From NCBI RefSeq assembly GCF_003752505.1, contig NZ_RKHO01000001.1, positions 1,612,001 through 1,676,000 of the forward strand: a stretch of 64,000 nt of DNA, read 5' to 3'. The notes beneath the pieces were generated by a model. It searched no databases and was not told where the DNA came from. It worked only from the letters and a program-made list of their open reading frames with translations. This document shows, in pieces, positions 29,407-37,606 of this stretch (the first letter of the stretch is position 1; each line of letters starts with the position of its first letter). The translations under genes were made by a program, and so were the position numbers. The stretch comes from Nocardioides aurantiacus (lineage in GTDB: Bacteria > Actinomycetota > Actinomycetes > Propionibacteriales > Nocardioidaceae).

Positions 29407-30660
29407 TCATCGGCGCGCCCCGGGCAGGCGGCGTACGACGGGCGCGCTGGACCCCGGCAGCGCCGGCGTGCCGTCGTCGGGCAACCGCAGCGTGGCCTCG
29501 ACGCCGGGGGAGAGGCGGTAGGGGCCGGAGAGCACGACGCCCCCGAGCAGCCGTCGCAGCCGTGACAGCTCGGCACGCACCGTGACCACGCGGCTGGCGT
29601 CGTCGAAGAGGTCGGTGGCCAGGTCGGCGGCGGAGCGGCCGCCGGGCCCGGCGGTGAGCAGCGCCAGCAGGATCTCGGCGTGGCGCGGGGAGAGCCGGCG
29701 CGACCAGTCGCCGCTGGGGGAGGACACCTCGAGCAGCGGGGTGGCCCGCAGGTCGAGCACCAGGCGGCTGGTGCCGGCGGCGCCCCCGCCGAGCCGCAGC
29801 AGCCAGCCGCCGGCCAGCGGCTCGGCCACCGCCTCGCCCAGGGTCGGCAGCCACAGTCGTCCCCCGGCCAGGTCGTGGGGCAGCGCGACGCGTTCGGGCG
29901 CCCGGGAGCCGACGGCCGCGGCCAGGTGACCGAACCGGTCGACCGCCAGCACGTCGCCGCTCACCCCCGCCAGCACCGGCGCCGCGACGGCACGCAGCCG
30001 GTCGAGGTCGCTGCGGTGCTGCTCGACCACCTCGAGGCTGGTCATCCGCGCCGCGAGCTCCACCAGGGCCAGCTCGGCCGGGTGCATCCCGCGCGAGGGC
30101 CCGCTCACGTCGACCACGCCGAGCACGCGCCCCGACCAGGGGTCGCGGATCGGGGCCGCGGCGCAGCCCCAGCGGGTGTGGGACTCCACGAAGTGCTCGG
30201 GACCCTGGATGTGGACCCCCTCGCCGAGCACCAGGCAGGTGCCGATCGCATTGGTGCCGACGTTGCCCTCGGTCCAGGCGGAGCCGCCGACGAAGCCGAG
30301 GTCGTCCGCGGCACGGCGTACGCCCGAGGAGCCGGCTCGCCACAGCACGCGCCCCTCGGGGTCGGCCACCACCACCATCTGGCCCGCGTCGATGACCGAG
30401 GCCAGCGTCTGCGCCAGCCGGGGGACGTAGGCCGCGAGCCCGCTCTCGGCGCGTCGCCGCTCCAGCTCGGCGCCCCCGAGCGGGGCGATGTCCGGCGCGG
30501 AGCCGGGCTCGAGACCGCACGCGGCGACCCGGCGCCACGACGCCGCCACCGGACCGCGCGGAGCGGGGACCGGCCCAGGGCTCCCGCCCAGCGCTCCCTC
30601 GCGCAGGCGCTGGAGCCCCACCAGGTCGGCCCGCTCGGGACGGTCAGGACGCTGCCGCAC
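29407..30660 (-). CDS. GAF-domain transcriptional regulator
   Basis: A 417-residue regulator resembling the sensory half of AcoR-type activators. The N-terminal helical region (SWRRVAACGLEPG) is followed by a GAF domain (about 75-205) with VVVADPEGRVLWRAG, GSAWTEGNVGTNAIGTCLVLGEGV and ESHTRWGCAAAPIRDP. The sigma54-type AAA domain is missing. The C-terminus (about 325-400; RLSPRHAEILLALLTAGPGGRSAADLATDLF) looks like a winged helix instead. GTG 30660 has an SD (GGAGG) at ideal spacing; a TTG at 30705 would overlap the putative operator. It is divergent from the SnoaL-FMO gene and is its probable regulator. Confidence 0.85.
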   Translation of the reverse strand: MRQRPDRPERADLVGLQRLREGALGGSPGPVPAPRGPVAASWRRVAACGLEPGSAPDIAPLGGAELERRRAESGLAAYVPRLAQTLASVIDAGQMVVVADPEGRVLWRAGSSGVRRAADDLGFVGGSAWTEGNVGTNAIGTCLVLGEGVHIQGPEHFVESHTRWGCAAAPIRDPWSGRVLGVVDVSGPSRGMHPAELALVELAARMTSLEVVEQHRSDLDRLRAVAAPVLAGVSGDVLAVDRFGHLAAAVGSRAPERVALPHDLAGGRLWLPTLGEAVAEPLAGGWLLRLGGGAAGTSRLVLDLRATPLLEVSSPSGDWSRRLSPRHAEILLALLTAGPGGRSAADLATDLFDDASRVVTVRAELSRLRRLLGGVVLSGPYRLSPGVEATLRLPDDGTPALPGSSAPVVRRLPGARR

Positions 30661-30690
30661 GGGTCCTCCGAGGCGAGCCGGTCGGGTGGG

Positions 30691-30706
30691 TGCAACGTGC
30701 TGCAAC
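30691..30706. promoter_or_regulatory. Direct repeat TGCAAC with 10-bp period, candidate operator
   Basis: TGCAAC occurs at 30691-30696 and 30701-30706, exactly one helical turn apart. It lies between the divergent GAF regulator and oxygenase genes, and this spacing suits a protein binding one face of the DNA. Confidence 0.4.
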
Positions 30707-30730
30707 CCTGTCGCCGGGGGGCTGCGGCCG

Positions 30731-30746
30731 TGTGTGCTCGGTCACA
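30731..30746. promoter_or_regulatory. CRP-like palindrome upstream of the oxygenase gene
   Basis: TGTGT-N6-TCACA differs at one position from the classical TGTGA-N6-TCACA Crp-family site. It ends 24 bp before ATG 30771 and may be an activator or repressor site. Confidence 0.4.
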
Positions 30747-30770
30747 CCAGCCTAGGCGAAGGAGACGTAC

Positions 30771-32639
30771 ATGACCCAGGCCCCCGAGCGGGAGACCACC
30801 GCGAGCGACCCCACCACCCGGCAGGACGAGCAGCCAGGGCCCCCCGGTGCGCAGGAGCGCACCGAGCGGTGGCTGGCCGCGTTCGAGGAGGCGCTCGCCG
30901 CGCGCGACGTGGAGCGGGCCGCGAGCCTGTTCGCGGCCGACAGCTACTGGCGTGACCTGGTCGCGTTCACCTGGAACCTCCACACCGCCGAGGGCCGGCA
31001 GGAGATCGGGGCCATGCTCGGCGACGTGCTGGACGGGGTCGACCCGAGCGGGTTCGGCACCGAGGAGCCGGCCGACGAGGCCGACGGCGTGGTCACCGCG
31101 TGGATCCGCTTCGAGACCGCCGTGGGCCGCGGTCGCGGTCTGGTGCGGCTGAAGCAGGAGGACGGCGAGGACCGGGCCTGGACGCTGCTGACCACCCTCT
31201 ACGAGCTCAAGGGCCACGAGGAGCCGCGTGGCACCCACCGCCCGATGGGCGCCGAGCACGGCGCCAACAAGCAGCGCACCACCTGGAAGGAGCAGCGCCA
31301 GCAGGAGTCGGAGAGCCTGGGCAGCACGACCCAGCCCTACGTGCTCGTCGTCGGCGGCGGCCAGGGCGGCATCGCGCTGGGCGCACGGCTGCGCCAGCTC
31401 GGCGTGCCGAGCCTGGTGATCGACAAGTACCCGCGACCCGGCGACCAGTGGCGCGGCCGCTACAAGAGCCTGTGCCTGCACGACCCGGTCTGGTACGACC
31501 ACCTGCCCTACCTGAAGTTCCCCGACAACTGGCCGGTCTTCGCCCCCAAGGACAAGATCGGCGACTGGCTGGAGTCCTACACGCGGATCATGGAGGTGCC
31601 GTACTGGTCGAGCACCACCGCGACCAGCGCCACCTGGTCCGCCGACGCGGGCGAGTGGACCGTCGAGGTCGAGCGCGAGGGCAAGCCGCTGACGCTGCGA
31701 CCCACGCACCTCGTCTTCGCCACCGGCATGTCGGGCAAGGCCAACGTGCCGGAGATCCCCGGCGCCGAGACCTTCCGCGGCGACGTGCACCACTCCTCGG
31801 CCCACCCCGGCCCCGACGCGTACGCCGGGAAGAAGGCCGTCGTCATCGGCAGCAACAACTCCGCCTTCGACATCTGCGGCGCGCTGTGGGAGAACGACGT
31901 CGACGTCACGATGGTGCAGCGCTCCTCCACCCACATCGTCAAGAGCGACAGCCTGATGGAGTTCGGGCTCGGCGACCTCTACTCCGAGCGGGCGCTCGAG
32001 GCGGGGATGACCACCGAGAAGGCCGACATGGTCTTCGCCTCGCTGCCCTACCGGATCATGCACGAGTTCCAGATCCCGGCGTACGAGGCGATGGCGGAGA
32101 AGGACAAGGACTTCTACGACCGGCTCGAGGCCGCCGGCTTCCGCCACGACTGGGGTGACGACGGCTCGGGGCTGTTCATGAAGTACCTCCGCCGCGGCTC
32201 GGGCTACTACATCGACGTCGGCGCCGCCGAGCTCGTCGCGGACGGCCTGGTCAAGCTCGCCCACGGCCAGGTCACCCACCTGACCGAGGACGCCGTCGTG
32301 CTCGAGGACGGCACCGAGCTGCCCGCCGACGTCGTGGTGCTGGCCACCGGCTACGGCTCGATGAACGGCTGGGTGGCCGACCTCGTCGACGCCGAGACCG
32401 CCGACCGGCTCGGCAAGGTGTGGGGCCTGGGCTCGGACACCACCAAGGACCCCGGGCCCTGGGAGGGCGAGCAGCGCAACATGTGGAAGCCGACCCAGGT
32501 CGAGAACCTGTGGATGCACGGCGGCAACCTCCACCAGTCGCGCCACTACTCCCTCTACCTCGCGCTGCAGCTCAAGGCGCGCTTCGAGGAGATCCCCACC
32601 CCCGTCCACGGGTTGGCGGAGGTGCACCACACGGGGTGA
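30771..32639 (+). CDS. SnoaL-like domain fused to flavin-containing monooxygenase
   Basis: A 622-residue two-domain oxygenase. Residues 1-20 are a disordered leader. About 28-145 form an NTF2/SnoaL-like domain (WLAAFEEALAARDVERAASLFAADSYWRDLVAF). From about 187 comes a flavin monooxygenase with FAD motif VVGGGQGGIALGARL. A Baeyer-Villiger-type FRGDVHHSSAH follows, FxGxxxH with His replacing the usual W/P/D. The NADPH motif is VVIGSNNSAFDI and the closing segment VVLATGYGSM. The family oxidises ketones, amines or aromatics; the substrate cannot be read. It has an SD (AAGGAG) and a regulatory region shared with the divergent GAF regulator. Confidence 0.9.
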   Translation: MTQAPERETTASDPTTRQDEQPGPPGAQERTERWLAAFEEALAARDVERAASLFAADSYWRDLVAFTWNLHTAEGRQEIGAMLGDVLDGVDPSGFGTEEPADEADGVVTAWIRFETAVGRGRGLVRLKQEDGEDRAWTLLTTLYELKGHEEPRGTHRPMGAEHGANKQRTTWKEQRQQESESLGSTTQPYVLVVGGGQGGIALGARLRQLGVPSLVIDKYPRPGDQWRGRYKSLCLHDPVWYDHLPYLKFPDNWPVFAPKDKIGDWLESYTRIMEVPYWSSTTATSATWSADAGEWTVEVEREGKPLTLRPTHLVFATGMSGKANVPEIPGAETFRGDVHHSSAHPGPDAYAGKKAVVIGSNNSAFDICGALWENDVDVTMVQRSSTHIVKSDSLMEFGLGDLYSERALEAGMTTEKADMVFASLPYRIMHEFQIPAYEAMAEKDKDFYDRLEAAGFRHDWGDDGSGLFMKYLRRGSGYYIDVGAAELVADGLVKLAHGQVTHLTEDAVVLEDGTELPADVVVLATGYGSMNGWVADLVDAETADRLGKVWGLGSDTTKDPGPWEGEQRNMWKPTQVENLWMHGGNLHQSRHYSLYLALQLKARFEEIPTPVHGLAEVHHTG

Positions 32640-32675
32640 GGGGGCGACCTCGTCCGGCGGCGGTCGGTGGCGGTC

Positions 32676-32693
32676 TCCCGAGGTCGCTCGGGA
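32676..32693. terminator. Hairpin between convergent oxygenase and nitrilase genes
   Basis: TCCCGAG-gtcg-CTCGGGA is a perfect 7-bp stem with a 4-nt loop. A second, overlapping 9-bp inverted repeat, GCGACCTCG (32644-32652) with CGAGGTCGC (32679-32687), could form as an alternative. No U-tract is visible. Bidirectional termination is likely. Confidence 0.6.
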
Positions 32694-32752
32694 ACCGTCG
32701 CTGTGCCGGAGCTGTGATCCCGGCGGAGCGTCGGTTTCTCCGGCGCAGCGGG

Positions 32753-33478
32753 TCAGCCGGCGCCGCGGCCGAGCCCGGCGAGCGTCGCCCGGGCGATCGC
32801 GCCCGGCTCGGCGTCGACCTCGTCGAGGACGGTGCCGTCGGCGGCGTGCACCCCCGAGTGGCCGGCGGTCGCGGGGTACGACGGACCGCCCGGCCCGGCG
32901 CAGCTCGCGAACACCACCGGGGCCCCGGTCGCCCGGGCGATGCGTACGGCGCGGGCCCGCTGCTCGTCGAGCTCGTCGGGCTGGTGCACCAGCCCGGCGA
33001 CGTAGAGGTCGGGCCCGACGGCGGCGACGTCGCGCACGTGCGCGGCCACTCCGGTGTCCCTGCAGATGCCCAGGGCGACCCGGTGACCATCGACCACGGT
33101 GACCGCGGCGCCCGGACCCGGGGCGAAGCGCCGCGCCTCGGCCCCGCCGAGGTGGGTCTTGAGGTACGCCACGCCCACGCCGTCCGCGTCGACGCGCAGG
33201 GTGGCGACGTGCTCGACGCCGGCGGCCGTCCGCACCGGCGCCCCGACGAGCGCGACCGTGCCGACCCCGGCGCAGGCCTCGACGAGCGGGAGCAGCGCCG
33301 GGTCGTCCACGTCGACGGGGTCGGCCTCCAGGTCGTAGCCGGTCAGCGACAGCTCGGGGAACGCGACGAGGCGGGCGCCGGCACGGCGTACGGCCTCGGC
33401 GTGGGTGGCGACGTTGGCGCAGACGTCGCGCACGGCGACCGGAGGCTGGCAGGCGGCGACGGTCAGCGGGTCGAGCAC
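32753..33478 (-). CDS. Carbon-nitrogen hydrolase (nitrilase superfamily)
   Basis: A 241-residue protein with the Glu-Lys-Cys triad of the superfamily: Glu in LVAFPELSLTGYDL, Lys in VAYLKTHLGGAE and Cys in VALGICRDTG. The residue after Cys is Arg rather than the common Tyr/Trp, and the protein is somewhat shorter than most amidase members (about 260-280). It probably hydrolyses or condenses an amide; the specificity is unknown. GTG 33478 is the only in-frame start near the N-terminus. It is convergent with the oxygenase gene. Confidence 0.85.
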   Translation of the reverse strand: MLDPLTVAACQPPVAVRDVCANVATHAEAVRRAGARLVAFPELSLTGYDLEADPVDVDDPALLPLVEACAGVGTVALVGAPVRTAAGVEHVATLRVDADGVGVAYLKTHLGGAEARRFAPGPGAAVTVVDGHRVALGICRDTGVAAHVRDVAAVGPDLYVAGLVHQPDELDEQRARAVRIARATGAPVVFASCAGPGGPSYPATAGHSGVHAADGTVLDEVDAEPGAIARATLAGLGRGAG

Positions 33479-33534
33479 TGCCCCATCATCGCCGTACGCC
33501 GGGCCGGGCCGCCGGCACACCACCCACCCCACCC

Positions 33535-34536
33535 CTACCGCAGCAGCTCCAGCACCGCCGCCTCGAGGGCGCGCTGCTTGGCGGCGGGGGAGCGGTGGCG
33601 CTTGCGCACCAGCTCGGGGTCGATGGTGGTGCCGTTCTCGTAGAGGTCGATGACGCGGGGGTCGATGTAGGAGCTCTTGGCGATGGTGGGGGTGTTGCCG
33701 AGGTACTCCGAGACCTCGAGCACCGCCGACTTGACGGCCCGCTGCCGCGACCTCCTGGTGTCGCCGGGCTCCTCGGAGGCGGCCAGGGAGGCTGCTGCCA
33801 GCACGGTGGCGTGCCAGGTGCGGAAGTCCTTGGCGGTGAGGTCCTCCAGCAGGCCGGAGAGGTAGGTGTTCACGGCCGTGCTGTCGAGGTCCTTCCAGGC
33901 CTTCTCGAGCTGGTAGGCGAGCAGCCGCTCGGTGCCGCCGCGTCGGCGACGGAGGCTGTCGAGGGCGTCGAGGATGTCGGGGTCGTCGATCTCGATGCTG
34001 TGCTCGATGCCGGACTTGCCCACGAACCGGAAGTGGAGCACGTCGCCCTGGCGCCGGACGTGGCGCTTCTCCAGCGTGGTGAGGCCGAAGGAGCCGTTGG
34101 TGTCGGCGTAGATGTCGCTCCCGACGCGGAAGTAGCCGAGGTCGAGCAGGCGTACGGCGACCGCGTCGGCCCGCTCCAGCGGCATCCCCTCCAGGCCGAG
34201 GTCGCGCGTGATCGCCCGCCGGGCGGCGGGCAGCTGCTCGGCCGCGCGCAGCACCCGGTCGAACTTGAGCTTGTCGCGCTTGACCCGCCAGTCGGGGTGG
34301 TACTGGTACTGCCGGCGGCCGGCGTCGTCGGTCCCGACGGCCTGGATGTGGCCCTGGGGCCACGGGCAGATCCAGACGTCCTTCCAGGCCGGGGGGATGG
34401 CCAGCGACTTCAGCCGCTGCACCTCCTCGGGGTCGGTGATCCGCACCCCGTCCTTGTCGAAGAAGGTCCAGCCCTTGCCCGCCCGGCGACGGGTCCCGCC
34501 GCGGGTGCTCGGGTAGACGGTGCGCAGACGTGGCAT
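33535..34536 (-). CDS. DNA topoisomerase IB (poxvirus-like)
   Basis: A 333-residue type IB topoisomerase. The N-terminal domain (GKGWTFFDKDGVRITDPEEVQRLKSLAIPPAWKDVWICPWPQGHIQAVGTD) is diagnostic. The catalytic part has LRRRRGG, KDFRTWHATVLAA (Arg and Lys/His active-site group) and the Tyr nucleophile in KSSYIDPRVIDLYENG. It relaxes supercoils by single-strand nicking. It occurs in scattered bacteria, mostly as an accessory enzyme. Confidence 0.93.
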   Translation of the reverse strand: MPRLRTVYPSTRGGTRRRAGKGWTFFDKDGVRITDPEEVQRLKSLAIPPAWKDVWICPWPQGHIQAVGTDDAGRRQYQYHPDWRVKRDKLKFDRVLRAAEQLPAARRAITRDLGLEGMPLERADAVAVRLLDLGYFRVGSDIYADTNGSFGLTTLEKRHVRRQGDVLHFRFVGKSGIEHSIEIDDPDILDALDSLRRRRGGTERLLAYQLEKAWKDLDSTAVNTYLSGLLEDLTAKDFRTWHATVLAAASLAASEEPGDTRRSRQRAVKSAVLEVSEYLGNTPTIAKSSYIDPRVIDLYENGTTIDPELVRKRHRSPAAKQRALEAAVLELLR

Positions 34537-34555
34537 GGACCCTGTGTTCCCCCGC

Positions 34556-34561
34556 TAGCGT
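34556..34561 (+). promoter_or_regulatory. -10 element, leaderless promoter of the SRPBCC gene
   Basis: TAGCGT lies 6 nt before ATG 34568. Confidence 0.6.
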
Positions 34562-34567
34562 CGCCTC

Positions 34568-35038
34568 ATGCCGCCCGTGACCTTCACCCAGAGCGCGACC
34601 TTCGCCACCTCGCCCGCCCGCGCCTTCGCGACCGTCCTCCCCGCGCCGCTGCCGGGCCTGTTCGACCGCCGGTACGTCGCCCTGCCACGCATCCGCGAGG
34701 TCCGTGACCAGGTCGGGGAATGGGCCGAGCCGGGCCAGACCCGCACCATCGTGCTCGCCGACGGGAGCAGGATGCACGAGCGGCTGGTCGGCGTCGAGGC
34801 GCCGGGCCACTTCGACTACGAGCTCAGCGGCCTGACCGGGCCGCTGGCACTCCTCGCGCGCCGGGTCGAGGGCCGCTGGGCGTTCGAGGCGGCCGGTGGC
34901 GGCACCCGCGTCACCTGGAGCTGGCAGGTGCACCCGCGCAGCCCGCTGGTGCGTCCGGCCGTGCTCGCGCTGCGCGTGATGTGGGCCGGCTACGCCCGGC
35001 TGGGGCTGCAGCGGGTCGGCCAGCTCCTGGCCGACTGA
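34568..35038 (+). CDS. SRPBCC family protein (polyketide cyclase/START-like fold)
   Basis: A 156-residue protein with the helix-grip pattern. It opens with FTQSATFATSPARAFATVLPAPLPGLF, then strand pairs with EVRDQVGEWAEPGQTRTIVLADGSRMHERLV. The central strand segment FDYELSGL is followed by WAFEAAGGGTRVTWSWQVHPRSPLVRPAV, with a long C-terminal helix at the end. Proteins of this fold bind hydrophobic ligands. Nothing in the context narrows the ligand. It converges on kamA with a 31-bp gap. Confidence 0.78.
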   Translation: MPPVTFTQSATFATSPARAFATVLPAPLPGLFDRRYVALPRIREVRDQVGEWAEPGQTRTIVLADGSRMHERLVGVEAPGHFDYELSGLTGPLALLARRVEGRWAFEAAGGGTRVTWSWQVHPRSPLVRPAVLALRVMWAGYARLGLQRVGQLLAD

Positions 35039-35069
35039 CCCGCCGCCGACCGACCCGCCTCGGTGCGCC

Positions 35070-36470
35070 TCAGACCGACGCCCCCTGGCGGGTCCACCAC
35101 GCCTGCCCCTCGGCGGGCAGGGTGTGGATCGGGTCGAAGTAGGAGTAGGTGCGGGTCAGTGCCTCGGGGTCCTCGGCCTCGATCGAGGTCCGGTAGTTCT
35201 TGGTCCACTCCGAGATGCCCCGGACCTGGTCGTAGGACGCGACCTGGTGGACCCAGCGCTTGCCCACGAACGGCACGTCGCACACGATCCGCGGCGTCGC
35301 GAAGCCGGGCAGGTAGCCCATGACGTGGTGCTGCAGCCGCTGCGCGTCCGCGACCGAGACCCGCCAGTGCTCCGAGGCCGGGATCATGTCGCACATGTAG
35401 AAGTAGTAGGGCAGGATCTGCGCGCCGTCGAGCAGCCGGAAGCACAGGTCGAGCAACGCGTGCGGGTCGGCGTTGACGCCGTCGAGCAGCACGCCCTGGT
35501 TGCGCACGTCGCGCACGCCGGCCTCGAACATCGCCCGCGTCGCGTCGGCGACCAGCGGGGTGACCGAGTTGGCGTGGTTGACGTGGGTGTGGATCGCCAG
35601 CGACACCCCGCGGGCGCGGGCCAGCGTGGCGACCCTCTCCATGCCCCGGCGTACGTCGTCCTGGAGCCAGTGCTGGGGCAGGCCCATCAGCGCCTTGGTG
35701 GCCAGCCGGATGTCGCGGACGTTGTCGACCGCGAGGACCTGGGTGAGGAACTCCTCGAGCCGCGCCCACGGCATGTTGGCGACGTCGCCGCCGGAGACGA
35801 CCACGTCGCGCACCGACGGGGTGCGCCGGAGGTAGTCGAGCATCTCGGCGTGGCGGTCGACCGGCTTGCCGAGGAACTTCAGCTTCTCGACCGCCGGGGT
35901 GGAGTTGCCGACGAGGTCCATGCGGGTGCAGTGGCCGCAGTACTGCGGGCAGGTGGGCAGCAGCTCGGCCAGCACCTTGGTGGGGTAGCGGTGGGTCAGG
36001 CCCTCCACGGCCCACATGTCGTGCTCGTGCAGCGAGTCGCGGCTGGCGTGGGGGTGCGAGGGCCAGTCCGTGCGGCGGTCGGAGAACACCGGGATCATGT
36101 AGTGCCGCACCGGGTCGGCGTAGAAGGCCTCGGTCAACGACCCGGGCCCGGCCGGCTCGAGGTGCGGCGCCATCGTGTTCATCATCTGCGGCGGGACGAG
36201 CATCGACATCGTCGCCCGCTCGGCCTGGTCGCGCTCGAGGTCGGCGTAGAACCGCTCGTCCACGAGGTCGCCGAGCAGGGTCCGCAGCTGGCGCAGGTTC
36301 TTGACGCAGTGCGAGCGCTGCCACTGCGCGCTCTCCCACTCCGCCCGGGTGACGTCCCTCCAGCCCGGGAAGCGCGTCCAGTCGGGCTCGACGAGCTCCA
36401 CGCGCTGGTAGGGGTAGGGCTGACCGGTCTGCTGCTCGACCAGGCTCGCGATCGACGTCGAGATGCTCAT
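35070..36470 (-). CDS. kamA: KamA-type lysine 2,3-aminomutase (radical SAM, PLP)
   Basis: Converts L-lysine to L-beta-lysine in the first step of lysine fermentation. The 466-residue protein has the radical SAM cluster Cys174-x3-Cys178-x2-Cys181 in LPTCPQYCGHCTRMDLVG, and SGGDVANMPW follows. The usual PLP loop DAPGGGGK is replaced by CDVPFVGKRWVHQ, one residue shorter, so the PLP Lys would be that of FVGK. Substrate-binding Asp candidates are in MCDMIPASEH and VCDVP. ATG 36470 was chosen because CATACT lies 7 nt upstream; GTG 36488 is the alternative. It is divergent from kdd. Specificity is inferred from the operon. Confidence 0.85.
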   Translation of the reverse strand: MSISTSIASLVEQQTGQPYPYQRVELVEPDWTRFPGWRDVTRAEWESAQWQRSHCVKNLRQLRTLLGDLVDERFYADLERDQAERATMSMLVPPQMMNTMAPHLEPAGPGSLTEAFYADPVRHYMIPVFSDRRTDWPSHPHASRDSLHEHDMWAVEGLTHRYPTKVLAELLPTCPQYCGHCTRMDLVGNSTPAVEKLKFLGKPVDRHAEMLDYLRRTPSVRDVVVSGGDVANMPWARLEEFLTQVLAVDNVRDIRLATKALMGLPQHWLQDDVRRGMERVATLARARGVSLAIHTHVNHANSVTPLVADATRAMFEAGVRDVRNQGVLLDGVNADPHALLDLCFRLLDGAQILPYYFYMCDMIPASEHWRVSVADAQRLQHHVMGYLPGFATPRIVCDVPFVGKRWVHQVASYDQVRGISEWTKNYRTSIEAEDPEALTRTYSYFDPIHTLPAEGQAWWTRQGASV

Positions 36471-36477
36471 GCCAGGA

Positions 36478-36507
36478 AGTATGGACACGATCCTTTCGGT
36501 GTCGCAA
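36478..36507 (-). promoter_or_regulatory. Promoter of kamA
   Basis: On the minus strand TTGCGA (36502-36507) and CATACT (36478-36483) are separated by 18 bp. The -10 is 7 nt from ATG 36470, so a leaderless mRNA is predicted. Confidence 0.5.
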
Positions 36508-36518
36508 ACACATCGCCG

Positions 36519-36524
36519 TAAGAT
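36519..36524 (+). promoter_or_regulatory. Candidate -10 of the kdd-kamD-kamE-kal operon
   Basis: TAAGAT lies in the AT-rich divergent region. The leader to ATG 36572 is about 40 nt and contains AGGAAGG and GGAG SD-like sequences, so this operon would have a leader, unlike kamA. Confidence 0.4.
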
Positions 36525-36571
36525 CTACTGTTTTCCTAGCGCGCGACAGGAAGGTGTGTGGAGTGGGACAG

Positions 36572-37606
36572 ATGACGGGCGACCCGACCGGGCTGCACCG
36601 GGTGCTCGAGCCGGTCGGGGTGCTGCCGCAGGCGGCCACGCGGCTCGACACCGACCCGGTGCTGCGGCACGACGAGGTGCGGGTGCGGGTCGAGCGGCTC
36701 AACCTCGACGCCGCGTCCTTGCGCCAGCTGCACGAGAAGCACGGCGGCGACGGGGACGGCGTACGCCGTGAGGTGCTGGAGATCGTCCGCACCCGCGGCA
36801 AGATGCACAACCCCGTCACCGGCTCCGGCGGCATGCTCGTGGGCACCGTCGAGGAGGTCGCCGCGGGGTCACCGCTCGGGCTGCACGTCGGCGACCGGGT
36901 CGCCACCCTGGTCTCGCTGACGCTGACGCCGCTCGTCCTGACCGACGACCTGGCCGGCTGGGACGGGCTGGGGGAGCAGGTGCCCGCCGACGGGTACGCC
37001 GTGCTGTTCGGTCGCAGCATCGCCGCGCGGCTGCCCGAGGACCTGTCGCCCGAGCTGGCGCTGTCGGTGATGGACGTCTGCGGCGCCCCGGCGCTGGTGG
37101 AGCGGCACGTCGCGACGTACGACGCCCCGACGGTCGTCGTGGTCGGTGGGGCCGGGAAGTCCGGGTCGCTGTGCCTGGCGGCCGCCCGTCGTGCGGGCGC
37201 CTCCCGCGTCGTCGCCGTCGTGCCGCACGACGCCGAGGCCGCGCTGCTGCGCGAGGGCGGCGTGGGCGAGGGCCTGGCCGACGCGGTGGTGGTCTGCGAC
37301 GCCCGCGACCCGGTCGCGCTGCGCGACGCGGTGAGCGCCGCCGGCGGCCCGGCCGAGGTCACCGTCGTCTGCGTCGACGTGCCCGGCTGCGAGGGCGGTG
37401 CGATCCTGGCCACCGCCGCCGGCGGCACGGTGGTGTTCTTCTCGATGGCGACGTCGTTCAGCGCGGCCGCGCTCGGAGCCGAGGGACTGGCCGCCGACGT
37501 CACCATGCTGGTCGGCAACGGCTACGTGCCCGGTCACGCCGACCTGGCGCTGGAGATCGTGCGCAGCACCCCCGCGGTGCGCGCCCTGTTCGAGAGGCGG
37601 TTCTGA
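36572..37606 (+). CDS. kdd: L-erythro-3,5-diaminohexanoate dehydrogenase
   Basis: Kdd deaminates 3,5-diaminohexanoate oxidatively to 3-keto-5-aminohexanoate with NAD in the lysine fermentation pathway. The 344 residues carry the family N-terminus GLHRVLEPVGVLPQAATRLDTD, the signature IVRTRGKMHNPVTGSGGMLVG and a Rossmann motif VVVVGGAGKSGSLCLAAARRAG (about 195). ATG 36572 was chosen with the GGAG SD; GTG 36563 and 36554 are possible. The stop overlaps the kamD start (TGATG). Confidence 0.93.
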   Translation: MTGDPTGLHRVLEPVGVLPQAATRLDTDPVLRHDEVRVRVERLNLDAASLRQLHEKHGGDGDGVRREVLEIVRTRGKMHNPVTGSGGMLVGTVEEVAAGSPLGLHVGDRVATLVSLTLTPLVLTDDLAGWDGLGEQVPADGYAVLFGRSIAARLPEDLSPELALSVMDVCGAPALVERHVATYDAPTVVVVGGAGKSGSLCLAAARRAGASRVVAVVPHDAEAALLREGGVGEGLADAVVVCDARDPVALRDAVSAAGGPAEVTVVCVDVPGCEGGAILATAAGGTVVFFSMATSFSAAALGAEGLAADVTMLVGNGYVPGHADLALEIVRSTPAVRALFERRF

